A DNA stretch of 64,000 nucleotides, taken from Acrocarpospora catenulata. Its GTDB lineage: Bacteria > Actinomycetota > Actinomycetes > Streptosporangiales > Streptosporangiaceae. Of this stretch, positions 34,237 to 42,886 are shown in pieces. The stretch spans positions 1-64,000 of the forward strand of contig NZ_JAHCST010000013.1 in the NCBI RefSeq assembly GCF_018476525.1. Direction: 5' to 3'. The notes under the pieces are model-generated. The model ran no database searches, was not told the origin of the DNA, and was given only the letters and a program-made list of their open reading frames with translations. Both the position numbers and the translations under genes were made by a program. Position 1 is the first letter of the stretch; every line of letters starts with the position of its first letter.

Positions 34237-35841
34237 TCAGCTGTCGTAGGGCTGACGCCTCACGCCGTTGCGGGTCACCGAGATCCCTGCCGCCTCCCGG
34301 TCCCAGGTCTTCGACGTGATCCCGGTCGCACGCAGGATGTGCTTTTGCACCTTCTGCGTCTCGGTCCGGGGCAGCTCGTCGACCCGTTCGAAGTAGCGGG
34401 GCACCATGAAGTGAGGAAGTGTACTCGCGAGGTGGAGCAGGAGCGCCTCCGGGTCGACGGAGGCTCCAGGTTTGACCACGAAAACGAGCTTGATCTCGTC
34501 CTCGCCCCACTCGCTCGGCACGGCGACGGCGGCGGTCTCGAGAACGCCGGGATACTGGTTGGCGGCCGACTCTACCTCGAAGGAGGAGATGTTCTCACCG
34601 CGTCGGCGGATCGAGTCCTTCAACCGGTCGGCGAAGTGGAAGGTGCCGTCGGGCCGCCGGAGGAAGGCGTCGCCGGTGTGGAACCACTGGTTCCGCCAAG
34701 CGCGGACCGTGTCTTCCGGACGGCCCCAGTAGCCGTTCATGAGTACCCACGGCTCGCTGGCCCGCACCACCAGTTCGCCGATCTCGCCGTCGGGCAGCGG
34801 GTGGTCCAGCTCATCTACCACCCGGACGTCGTACCCCGGTCGGACCCAGCCGCAGCCGACCTCAGGGGTGGTGACCCAGCCGGTCTGGAGTGGGCAGCTG
34901 ACCTCGGTCATGCTGAAGATGCTCACGACGTCCACACCGAACCTGGACCGGAAGTCGGCCACCTCCGGGATGATCGGGACCATCATCACCTTCTCCAGTG
35001 GGTGCGCGTCGTCGTCGGGACGCGGGTCCTGGCGGTAGAGGAAGTTGGCGACGGCTCCCAGCAACATGGTGACCGTGCACCCTTCGGCGTCGATTTCCGG
35101 CCAGAACGCCGACGTGGAGAATCCGTCCCGCAGGACGGCGCTCCCACCGGCGGCTGCCATGCCGGTTACGATGTGCTTGCCGCTCACGTGGCACAGCGGG
35201 AAGGGGCAGTAGTAGCGGTCCCGCTCGGTCAGGGCGCCCTTCGGGAAGACGCCTGTGGCGGTGGCATGCAGCTGTGCCCAGGGGACGACCACGCCCTTGG
35301 AGGGCCCGGTCGTGCCGGAGGTGTACATCACGCACGAGACGTCGCTCCCGTACGGCGTGGGTCCCTGCCACGGCTCGGAGGACTCGGTGTCGGGATTCAC
35401 CAGCACGCGCACCCGGCAGCCGGCCGGTACCGTGAAGTCGCCGAACACCACGAGCGTCTCCAGTTGCGGGGTATGGTCCAGGACCGCGATCAGGCGCTCG
35501 GCGAACCGTGCGTCCACGACCGCCGTCGACGCCGACGAGTCCGCCGCGACGTGCGCGAGCATCGCACCGACATACGCCGTGTTGACCGGTACCTCCCAGG
35601 CGCCGAGCCACCCCAGAGCCATCCAGGTCAGCACGCCTTCGACATCGGTCGGGAACATGGTCAGGACCCGGTCGCCGCGGTGGATCCCCACGCTTCGCAG
35701 GTAAGTCGCGAGGCGGCGCGAGCCGAGGTCCGCCTGCTGGTAGGTCAGCGTGCGCCCTGCGACGGTCCGCAGGAAGACCGAGTCCGGCGCCAGGTCGGCC
35801 TTGGCCCGGACCAGGCCCGGGAGTGACAGCTCCTCGGTCAC
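34237..35841 (-). CDS. acyl-CoA ligase, CaiC-like (class I adenylate-forming)
   Basis: This 534-residue enzyme activates a carboxylic acid with ATP and then transfers it to CoA. Motifs: CVMYTSGTTGPSKGVVVP (phosphate loop), SMTEVSCPLQTGWV, WFHTGDAFLRRPDGTFHFAD, RLKDSIRRRGENISSFEVES (hinge), and the catalytic Lys in PRTETQKVQKHIL. General similarity is to crotonobetaine/carnitine-CoA ligases, but the substrate cannot be told. The GTG start overlaps the stop of the PaaK-like gene as GTGA. Two different ligases in one operon suggest either two substrates or two activation steps. Confidence 0.88.
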   Translation of the reverse strand: MTEELSLPGLVRAKADLAPDSVFLRTVAGRTLTYQQADLGSRRLATYLRSVGIHRGDRVLTMFPTDVEGVLTWMALGWLGAWEVPVNTAYVGAMLAHVAADSSASTAVVDARFAERLIAVLDHTPQLETLVVFGDFTVPAGCRVRVLVNPDTESSEPWQGPTPYGSDVSCVMYTSGTTGPSKGVVVPWAQLHATATGVFPKGALTERDRYYCPFPLCHVSGKHIVTGMAAAGGSAVLRDGFSTSAFWPEIDAEGCTVTMLLGAVANFLYRQDPRPDDDAHPLEKVMMVPIIPEVADFRSRFGVDVVSIFSMTEVSCPLQTGWVTTPEVGCGWVRPGYDVRVVDELDHPLPDGEIGELVVRASEPWVLMNGYWGRPEDTVRAWRNQWFHTGDAFLRRPDGTFHFADRLKDSIRRRGENISSFEVESAANQYPGVLETAAVAVPSEWGEDEIKLVFVVKPGASVDPEALLLHLASTLPHFMVPRYFERVDELPRTETQKVQKHILRATGITSKTWDREAAGISVTRNGVRRQPYDS

Positions 35842-37400
35842 AACCTGGTCCGTCCTGCTCTGCGGTCGTCGATGGTCCGGAACTTGACCCCCTCCCCGAG
35901 CAGCGCACCGAGCTCCATGACCTCAACATGGGGCGTGACCTCGGTGGCCGACTTGCAGGTGGATGCGACGTTCTGGATCAGGTCCGCCGGCTCTACGTCG
36001 TCCGAGATCGCGACGCGAAGCTTCAGCACATCCAGCGACGACAGGTCCGACGGGTCACTCTTGTCGATCACGACCTGTACCTCGCGAACCCCCCGCATGT
36101 CCAGGAGCGTGGCCCGGAGGTCGGTGAGGTTGACAGTCGTCCCCTTGACCTTGCTCTCGACGGTTCCCATCACGCGCAGTTGCGAGGCGACGTCCTGCAC
36201 TCGACCGATCGACAGCAGCCGGTCGACCGAAGACCCGCAGTGCTCGCAGGGCCCGGCGGCCGAAACGGCGCGGTCACCCGTCACGAAACCCGGGAGCACC
36301 GAGCCGCTGCCGTCCAGGGGGAACACGGCGATGTAGCCCTCGCCGCCCTCCTCCACGAACTCCCAGTCGGTGGAGGAACGAAAGTCGATGAGCCGCACCG
36401 TCGACAGGTCCGACCCCCATCCGTGGTACCCGGTCCCGGGCGCGCACTCGGAGAAGCACCCGAACCGCCCCTCGGTGCTGCCGTAGGTGTTGAGCTGGAT
36501 TACCGTCTCCGCCCCGATGGCGTGGAAGGAGTCCTCGACGTCGGCCCGGAGGCTCGGCAAGATCGGCTCCCCGCCAAGGCAGCAGACCACCACCGGCGGC
36601 ACCGAGATCCCGGTGTCCCGGGAGGCCTGGGTCAGCACCGGCAACAAACGGTTCCTCAGGAACGAGGGGGTCGCGAACATCAGGTTGACCTGGCTCTGCA
36701 GCAGGTGCCGCGCCAGCCGCTCGGTGGCGATGGCGCCACCGGCCGCCGACCGGAGGCTGAAGTCGGCCACCTTCTCCACGCCGTTGTTGAACGTCCACCA
36801 CCCCTTGTGGATCGCGAACGGGTAGAGGTTCGCGGCTCGGCAGGGCATGTTCCGCCGCCACAGGTGCAGGGCAGCGATCGCCACCTCGCGAGACCCGGCG
36901 ATGTCGTAGAGGTCGCAGTCGAACCGCGTCAGATGCACGGCGGTCGGCTCGCCTGTCGACCCACCGGTGTGGAACGCGGTGAAAACCTCGAAGAAGTATC
37001 GGTACGCCGAGTCACCGTTGACCGGCGCGGTGCCGACCAGGACCGGCCGCGTATCGAGGGGTGACACGTTGACCGACGGCGGGATCGCACCGCCCGGCAG
37101 CGTTCCCGTGGAGCCGTCGGCCCCCGCGCCCGACCGGGACGCCACGGGGCTCGCGACGAACTCCTGGGTGTGACGCCTGTACTCAGCCTTGGTGACAAGG
37201 GGCAGCCCCAACCGCTGCCAGTCCGCGATCGACTCCACCGCGTCCAGGTCGATGGCCCGGGAGCGTGCGTTGCGGCGGTAGTACTCAACATTGGGCGCAA
37301 CCTGGTCCCGGACGAACCGGGCGAACTTGCGGTCCTGGAAGCTGGCGAGCTCCGCGCGCGTCATGCGTTGAAGCTGCTGCATGGACAGAATGCGACGCAT
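35838..37400 (-). CDS. PaaK-like adenylate-forming enzyme
   Basis: This 520-residue protein is of the phenylacetate-CoA ligase fold. Motifs: AFHTGGSTGEPTAVHLTRFD (phosphate loop), NLMFATPSFLRNRLLPVL, CCLGGEPILPSL, NTYGSTEGRFGCFSE (YGxTE), and SVLPGFVTGDRAVSAAGPCE with a CEHC pair, then IGRVQDVASQLRVMG (hinge). It probably makes an aryl- or acyl-CoA. It lies between the enoyl-CoA hydratase (3 bases) and the second CoA ligase (4-base overlap). GAGGGAAG precedes the ATG. It is longer than classic PaaK (about 435) because of an N-terminal extension and insertions. Confidence 0.85.
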   Translation of the reverse strand: MRRILSMQQLQRMTRAELASFQDRKFARFVRDQVAPNVEYYRRNARSRAIDLDAVESIADWQRLGLPLVTKAEYRRHTQEFVASPVASRSGAGADGSTGTLPGGAIPPSVNVSPLDTRPVLVGTAPVNGDSAYRYFFEVFTAFHTGGSTGEPTAVHLTRFDCDLYDIAGSREVAIAALHLWRRNMPCRAANLYPFAIHKGWWTFNNGVEKVADFSLRSAAGGAIATERLARHLLQSQVNLMFATPSFLRNRLLPVLTQASRDTGISVPPVVVCCLGGEPILPSLRADVEDSFHAIGAETVIQLNTYGSTEGRFGCFSECAPGTGYHGWGSDLSTVRLIDFRSSTDWEFVEEGGEGYIAVFPLDGSGSVLPGFVTGDRAVSAAGPCEHCGSSVDRLLSIGRVQDVASQLRVMGTVESKVKGTTVNLTDLRATLLDMRGVREVQVVIDKSDPSDLSSLDVLKLRVAISDDVEPADLIQNVASTCKSATEVTPHVEVMELGALLGEGVKFRTIDDRRAGRTRL

Positions 37401-37403
37401 CGG

Positions 37404-38231
37404 CTACTTCCCTCGCGTGCCGGTCTCGCCGAGCGCCTGCCACACCGGCTGGCGCCTCTCCAGGTAGGCCCGGGGACCTTCGGAGCAGTCGGGGTGGTCC
37501 CAGTTGGACCGAACGATGCCGAACCCCCACCACAGCGCGTCGTCGAGGCCACGTTCCAGCCCTTCGAGCACCGCGCGCTTGGACTTGGAGACAGCCGTGG
37601 GCGAGTTCCGCTGGATGGACTTCGCGATCTCGACGGCGCGCTCGAGGAGCTGGTCGGGCTCGACCACCTCGGACACCAGTCCGATCTGGTACGCGCGGTC
37701 GGCCGACATCCTGGTGTGGACGCCCATCAGCGTCATCCGCATCACCTCGCCCAGGGGGATTCGCCGGGAAAGGGCGATGGGCTCGTGCGCGGAGACCTGA
37801 CCCACGCTGACGTGCGGGTCGGTGAACGCCGCGGTCGACGAGGCGATGACGATGTCGGCATCGTTGACGAAGTGCAGACCGCCGCCGGCGCAGAGCCCGT
37901 TCACCGCGCAGATCAGCGGCTTGAAGAACGCCTGGTCGTTGGCGAGCAGCCGGAAGCCGTGGCCACCGGTGGTGTGCGACATCGGCATCTGGCCGGTCTC
38001 GGCCCACTCGTTCACGTCCGCGCCGGTGCAGAAGAACCGGTCGCCTGCGCCGGTCACGACCACGACCTCGACGTCCGGGCTGTCCCTCAGCGCGGGCCAG
38101 ACCTCGCCGAAGTCGGCGTCCAGGCCCTGGCTGATGGAGTTGCCGGCCTCGGGGCGGTTGATCGTCACGATTGCGACGCCCTCCTCGACAGTGACCCGGA
38201 CATTGGTGAGGTGCTCAAGGAAGATCGGCAT
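37404..38231 (-). CDS. enoyl-CoA hydratase/isomerase
   Basis: This 275-residue crotonase-fold protein has the oxyanion-hole pairs RFFCTGADVNEWAE and NGLCAGGGLHFVNDADIVIA, and VGQVSAHEPIALSRRIPLGE at the trimer region. The usual catalytic Glu position (family G-x-x-P) reads AHEPIAL, so a Glu is present. It would hydrate the double bond made by the acyl-CoA dehydrogenase in this operon. It overlaps the livF stop by 17 bases. Confidence 0.88.
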   Translation of the reverse strand: MPIFLEHLTNVRVTVEEGVAIVTINRPEAGNSISQGLDADFGEVWPALRDSPDVEVVVVTGAGDRFFCTGADVNEWAETGQMPMSHTTGGHGFRLLANDQAFFKPLICAVNGLCAGGGLHFVNDADIVIASSTAAFTDPHVSVGQVSAHEPIALSRRIPLGEVMRMTLMGVHTRMSADRAYQIGLVSEVVEPDQLLERAVEIAKSIQRNSPTAVSKSKRAVLEGLERGLDDALWWGFGIVRSNWDHPDCSEGPRAYLERRQPVWQALGETGTRGK

Positions 38232-39081
38232 GTTCGCCTCCTGGTGGCGGATTGTCGTGACCGGCCGAGCTCGGGTCGTCGGCTGCGCGGTCGGGATGGT
38301 GGGCGGCCGCGCTGACGGCGGTCTGTCCCAGGTAGGCGTCGGCCATGCTGGTGCGGTCGGCCATGTCGGCGATGTCGCCTCTGGCCACGACGGCGCCCTT
38401 GCTCAGGAGCAGGTAGCGCTCCGCGAGAAGTTCGGCGAGTCCCACGCTCTGCTCGACGAGCACAACCCCGGTGCCACGCGCTTTGAGCCCGGTGATCAAC
38501 TCGCCGATCTCGAGCAGGATCTTGGGTGCGAGACCAAGCGACGGCTCGTCCAGCAGCAGGAAGTCCGGGTCAGTCATCAGCGCCCGCGCGATCGCGGTCA
38601 TCTGCCGCTCACCGCCGCTCAGCGTGCCGACGAGCTGCCGACGGCGCTCCGCGAGCCGGGGGAAGGCTTCGAGCGTCTCGGCCAGGCGACGCCCTCTGTC
38701 CCTCTTGCTGCGCAGGGTAAAGCCGCCCAGCTCGATGTTCTCCTCCACGGTCATGGTCGGGAACAGGCGACGTCCCTCTGGGACGAGGCGGACCGCGTGC
38801 CGCACGACCTCCGCGGCGCCGGCCCTCGCGAGCTGCACCCCTGCCACCGTCACCTCACCGCCGAGCACCGGCCGCAGCGTCCCGGCGATCGACCGGATGA
38901 GGGTGGACTTGCCCGCCCCGTTGCTCCCGAGAACGGCCAGACACTCGCCGCCGCGCACCCGCAGGTCCACCCCGAAAATGACCGGCCGCCCGCCGTACCC
39001 GCAGGTGAGCCGGCGGACTTCGAGCGTCTTGGTGTTCGGGGGCCCAGCCGTTTGTCCGTCAGCCGTTTGTCCGTCAGGCAT
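38215..39081 (-). CDS. livF: branched-chain-type ABC transporter ATPase (LivF)
   Basis: This 288-residue ATPase has Walker A LGSNGAGKSTLI, signature LSGGERQMTAIARAL, Walker B FLLLDEPSLGL and the switch His position (VEQSVG; in LivF the H is often replaced). The start ATG (39081) overlaps the livG stop by 8 bases. A 15-base direct repeat at the start codes for DGQTADGQTA. A Pro-rich C-terminal tail is unusual in length. Together with LivG it would power uptake of the operon's substrate. Confidence 0.9.
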   Translation of the reverse strand: MPDGQTADGQTAGPPNTKTLEVRRLTCGYGGRPVIFGVDLRVRGGECLAVLGSNGAGKSTLIRSIAGTLRPVLGGEVTVAGVQLARAGAAEVVRHAVRLVPEGRRLFPTMTVEENIELGGFTLRSKRDRGRRLAETLEAFPRLAERRRQLVGTLSGGERQMTAIARALMTDPDFLLLDEPSLGLAPKILLEIGELITGLKARGTGVVLVEQSVGLAELLAERYLLLSKGAVVARGDIADMADRTSMADAYLGQTAVSAAAHHPDRAADDPSSAGHDNPPPGGEHADLP

Positions 39082-39787
39082 GGAGCGACACCCCCAGGTA
39101 GGCCTCGATGACCGCGGTATCGGCGACCACGTCGTGCGGCGCACCTTCCGCGATCACAGTGCCGCGGTCGAGGACGACGACCGAGTCACAGGTCCGGACG
39201 ACGTGGTCGATGTTGTGCTCGATGAGGATCACCCCCACGCCCGAGGCGGCCAAGGAGCGGACTGAGCCGAGCAGGAGCGAGACCTCGTCCTGGTCGAGGC
39301 CGGCGAGCGGTTCGTCCATGAGAAGGAGGCGTGGCCTGCGGGTGATCGCCATCGCCAGCCCGACCAGCATGCGGGTGCCGTGCGGCAGGTTGGCGGCCGG
39401 CACGTCGAGGCCGCTGCGCTCCTGCAGGAAGCCGACGACGCGCTCGTACTCCTCCGGGCGATCCCGTCGGCCGCTGATCTGGGCGGCAAGGTCGAGGTTG
39501 CGCCGCAGGGACTGGCTGTCGAACAGGCGCCCGTCCTGGAAGGTCCTGGACATGCCGAGCCGGTGCAGTTGGGCCGGCGATCGACCGATGATCCGGCGCC
39601 CCTCGAGGGTGATCGTCCCGGTTCGGGTGCCCAGGTAGCCGCTCGCGATGTTGAGGAGCGTGGTCTTGCCCGCGCCGTTTGGTCCGATCAGGCCGACGAT
39701 CCGTCCTGGATCCACGTCGAAGGACACGTCGGTCAGCACCGACAGCCCCCCGAAGTTCTTGGCGACGTTGTGGATGGAGAAAGTCAT
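39074..39787 (-). CDS. livG: branched-chain-type ABC transporter ATPase (LivG)
   Basis: This 237-residue ATPase has Walker A IGPNGAGKTTLLN, Q-loop SRTFQDGRLF, Walker B LLLMDEPLAGLD and the switch His in LIEHNID. The signature loop reads LPHGTRMLVGLAMAI where LSxGQ-type sequence is expected, so the ABC signature is degenerate. It overlaps livM by 4 bases and livF by 8. The rest is typical of LivG. Confidence 0.88.
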   Translation of the reverse strand: MTFSIHNVAKNFGGLSVLTDVSFDVDPGRIVGLIGPNGAGKTTLLNIASGYLGTRTGTITLEGRRIIGRSPAQLHRLGMSRTFQDGRLFDSQSLRRNLDLAAQISGRRDRPEEYERVVGFLQERSGLDVPAANLPHGTRMLVGLAMAITRRPRLLLMDEPLAGLDQDEVSLLLGSVRSLAASGVGVILIEHNIDHVVRTCDSVVVLDRGTVIAEGAPHDVVADTAVIEAYLGVSLHA

Positions 39788-40812
39788 CTCGGCCGAACCT
39801 CCTCGCGAGGGCTTGCACCGGGCCGGAGCCGCGGCACGGCCCGGGCGAGTTCCCCTACGATGCCGCGCGGGGCCACCAGCACGATGGCGATCAGCGCGAG
39901 TCCGCTGAGGATGAAGGCGGCGTCGTTGAGGTGCAGGTCACGGAGCCACTCGCTGAGCAGTGTCAGCAGTGCCGCGCCTGCCAGCGGGCCGTAGGTCCGG
40001 CCCAGGCCACCCACCACGGCCATCGACAGGAACATGATCGACTGCCACGAGTCGAACTGGCTGGGTTGCAGGTACTGCAGGTACGTGGCGTACAGGCCAC
40101 CGGCCAGCCCGGCGATGCCTCCGGACACGATGATGGCCGTGAGCTTGGCCCGGTACGGCGTGACGCCGAGCGAGGCGGCCAACGTCTCGTCGTCCTTGGT
40201 CGCGGTCCAGGTGGCGCCGACCCGCAGCCGCGCGAGCAGCGCCACCAGCACCGTGACCAGCATCAGTGCGAGCGAGGTCACGATCGCCATGTCACGGGGG
40301 AAGAGCGGGTCGAGCAGCGTCCTACCGCCCAGATGCACCGGGCTCAGTGGGGCGATGCCGGTCAGCCCCATGCCGCCCCCCGTCAGCGCCTCGTCGATGC
40401 CGAGGTAGATGACCACCAGCTCACCCGCCGCGAAGGTGGTGATGGCGAAGTACAGCCCCTTCAGATGCAGCACCGGCAGTGCGGTGAGCGCCGCGAAGAC
40501 CATCCCGACCAGGACAGCCGCCACGAGCGCCGGCCAGGGTGCGTAGCCACCTCGCACGATGAGGAGACCGGTGGCGTAGGCGCCGGCGCCCATCACTCCA
40601 GCTTGGGCGAGCGAGAGTTGACCGGCGCGACCGAGGACGACGTTGAACGACGTGGCCATCAGGGCGTTGATCGCGATCAGGATGATCAGCGTGTAGCCGT
40701 AGTCGCCCATGCCGGTGAACAGGTAGGCCCACGCCGCGAGTGTGAGCGCGAGCGGGACCACCGCGACCAGCAGCCGGTGTCGTCGTTGATGGACAAGAGT
40801 CGCCGTATTCAT
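39784..40812 (-). CDS. livM: branched-chain-type ABC permease (LivM)
   Basis: This 342-residue membrane protein has about nine or ten helices and family motifs SFNVVLGRAGQLSLAQAGVM, GLYFAITTFAAGELVVI and the coupling-helix region ATKDDETLAASLGVTPYRAK. GGGAGAA lies six bases before the ATG. It would pair with LivH next to it. Confidence 0.92.
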   Translation of the reverse strand: MNTATLVHQRRHRLLVAVVPLALTLAAWAYLFTGMGDYGYTLIILIAINALMATSFNVVLGRAGQLSLAQAGVMGAGAYATGLLIVRGGYAPWPALVAAVLVGMVFAALTALPVLHLKGLYFAITTFAAGELVVIYLGIDEALTGGGMGLTGIAPLSPVHLGGRTLLDPLFPRDMAIVTSLALMLVTVLVALLARLRVGATWTATKDDETLAASLGVTPYRAKLTAIIVSGGIAGLAGGLYATYLQYLQPSQFDSWQSIMFLSMAVVGGLGRTYGPLAGAALLTLLSEWLRDLHLNDAAFILSGLALIAIVLVAPRGIVGELARAVPRLRPGASPREEVRPR

Positions 40813-40820
40813 CGTTCTCC

Positions 40821-41696
40821 CTAGACGGGTCGGGTGGCCCGACCGAGCAGGCCCTGGGGGCGGACGATGAGTGCGATGATCACCAGACCGAACGCGAAGA
40901 CGTCCACGTAGCGGTACCCGAGGTAGCCGCCCAGCACCGCCTCCGCGAGCCCGAGGAGGACGCCCGCGGAGATCGCGCCCCGGATGCTGCCGATCCCGCC
41001 GACGATCAGGATGACGAAAGCCTTGATGACCACCTCCGCGCCCGAACTGGGGCTGACCAGCGATATCGGCGCCAGCAGGGCACCCGCCAGACCGGCCAGC
41101 GCGGCGCCGGCGATGAACGCCAAGGAGGCGAACGTCGGCCGATGGATGCCCACGGTGGCCGCCCCCTCCTCATCGTCGGCGATCGCGTGCAGCGCCTTGC
41201 CGAACAGCGTGCGCTGGAGCAGCAGCGCCACCACCGGGATCAGGAGCGTGGCGACGGCGATGAGCAGCAGCCGCTCGCGGCTGAGAAACATGCCGGTACC
41301 GAGGATCTCCACGCTCGGGCCCATCCCGGTCGGCACCTCCCGGGCCTCGATGCCCCAAATCCACGACGCGCCGTACTGGAAGATCTGGATCAGCCCCACC
41401 GAGACAAGGATCATGTCGAGGTGAGGTCGGTCGTAGAGCGGCCGGAACACCAGGCGCTCGATCACCAGGCCGACGACGGCCAGCACCAGCGCCGCGACGG
41501 GCAGCGAAAGCAGGTAGGGCAAGTCGAGCGAGACAACGCACACGTACGCCGCGTAGCCGCCCAGCATGAACAGCTGCCCGTGCGCGAAGTTGACCACGTC
41601 CAGGGTGCTGAACACGATCGCCAGCCCAAGCGCGACCAGCACATAGATCGCACCGCTGACCAGCCCGTTGGCGAGGTACTGACCCAGCTCAGTCAT
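40821..41696 (-). CDS. livH: branched-chain-type ABC permease (LivH)
   Basis: This 291-residue membrane protein has about eight helices and LivH motifs VALGLAIVFSTLDVVNFAHG, HAIADDEEGAATVGIH and VIKAFVILIVGGIGSIRGAI. The ATG overlaps the stop of the acyl-CoA dehydrogenase as ATGA. A longer open frame upstream belongs to the shadow of that gene. Confidence 0.92.
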   Translation of the reverse strand: MTELGQYLANGLVSGAIYVLVALGLAIVFSTLDVVNFAHGQLFMLGGYAAYVCVVSLDLPYLLSLPVAALVLAVVGLVIERLVFRPLYDRPHLDMILVSVGLIQIFQYGASWIWGIEAREVPTGMGPSVEILGTGMFLSRERLLLIAVATLLIPVVALLLQRTLFGKALHAIADDEEGAATVGIHRPTFASLAFIAGAALAGLAGALLAPISLVSPSSGAEVVIKAFVILIVGGIGSIRGAISAGVLLGLAEAVLGGYLGYRYVDVFAFGLVIIALIVRPQGLLGRATRPV

Positions 41697-42886
41697 GTCG
41701 CCTGCTGGGAGGTGTCCGGAACCCGGGCCGCTACCCGCGGGGACACCGGGTACAGGTTGCGGCTGATGATCGAACGGTGGACCTCGTTCGCTCCCTCGAA
41801 GATCTGCAACGCCTTGGCGGCGCGCATCAGCCGCGCCACGCCGCCGCTCTCGAAGTAGCCCCATCCACCGAGAACCTGGACGGCCTCGATGGTGACCGCC
41901 ATTGCCGCATCGGTGGCCCGCAACTTCGCCAGGGAGGAAGCATAGGCCCGCTCGCCCGTCGTGGCGCCCGAACCGGGGTCGCACGTCTCGGCGGCCCAGA
42001 TGGTGAGCCGCCGCGCGGCCTCGACCTGGACCGCCATGTCCGCCAGCTTGAACGCGATCCCCTGCATCCGCGCGAGAGGCTGACCGCCCACCGTCCGGGA
42101 CTCGGCGTGGAGGAGTGCCCGGTCCAGCGCCTCCGCCGCCACGCCGACCCCCATGCCTGCTGTCCAGCACCGGGTGAAGACGAGGCTGCGCATGAGATGG
42201 GGCAGCGCGGACCTGGTGAGGTCCGCCCCCAGGACGTCCGCGGGGTCGACCTGCACGCCGGCCAGCTGAAGTCCCGCCACGCTGCAGCCCTCGAAGCCCA
42301 TCATGCGCTCGCCGGACCCGATGGTGACCCCGTCCGCCGACGGACTCACCACGACCACGGCGAAGCCGGGGCGCCGATCTTCTCCGGCCGGCTCCTCCTC
42401 GACCTTGGCCACCACGAAATAGCGGTCCGCGAGACCCGCGTTGTTGACCATCGCCTTGGTGCCGTCGAGCCGGAGGCCGTCGGCGGTGCGGAGGAGGGTT
42501 GTCGAGATGCCCGCGATGTCGGTTCCGGCCTGCGGCTCGGTGATGGCCACCGACGCCACCAACGAGCCGTCGGCGATGGCCGGCAGCAGCTCGCGCTTCT
42601 GCTCATCGGTGCCCAGCTCCTGGACGAGGGTCGCGGCGAGGAGCTGGGCGCCGGCGGCCATGCCGAGCGAGGGATCCACTCGGCTCAGCTCGGCGGCGAG
42701 CTCGCACGCGGACCGGAGGCCGACCCCGCGCCCGCCGTACGCCACCGGGACGGTGGGCGCGGCCCAGCCGTGGCTGCCCAGCTCACGGACGTGGTCGGCG
42801 CTGGGCTGCGCGGACGGGTCGAAGGTGCCGAACAGCCGGTCGACGAGCTCGTCGAGCTGCAGCGGTGATGCGATCGTGTCGCTCAC
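41693..42886 (-). CDS. acyl-CoA dehydrogenase
   Basis: This 397-residue flavoenzyme has the expected motifs: SLVASVAITEPQAGTDIAGI (substrate and FAD contact), VTIGSGERMMGFEGCSVAGL, and IFEGANEVHRSIISRNLYPV, whose Glu is the likely catalytic base. It would introduce the alpha-beta double bond into the CoA ester made by the operon's ligases. The GTG start overlaps the binding-protein stop as GTGA. A catabolic dehydrogenase placed between the binding protein and permeases of a transporter is unusual and ties uptake to breakdown. Confidence 0.9.
   Translation of the reverse strand: MSDTIASPLQLDELVDRLFGTFDPSAQPSADHVRELGSHGWAAPTVPVAYGGRGVGLRSACELAAELSRVDPSLGMAAGAQLLAATLVQELGTDEQKRELLPAIADGSLVASVAITEPQAGTDIAGISTTLLRTADGLRLDGTKAMVNNAGLADRYFVVAKVEEEPAGEDRRPGFAVVVVSPSADGVTIGSGERMMGFEGCSVAGLQLAGVQVDPADVLGADLTRSALPHLMRSLVFTRCWTAGMGVGVAAEALDRALLHAESRTVGGQPLARMQGIAFKLADMAVQVEAARRLTIWAAETCDPGSGATTGERAYASSLAKLRATDAAMAVTIEAVQVLGGWGYFESGGVARLMRAAKALQIFEGANEVHRSIISRNLYPVSPRVAARVPDTSQQAT

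Noticed and set aside
40821-42170. A 449-codon version of LivH starting at 42170
   Set aside because: The added N-terminal 158 codons are a shadow of the acyl-CoA dehydrogenase; the ATG at 41696 gives a normal LivH.
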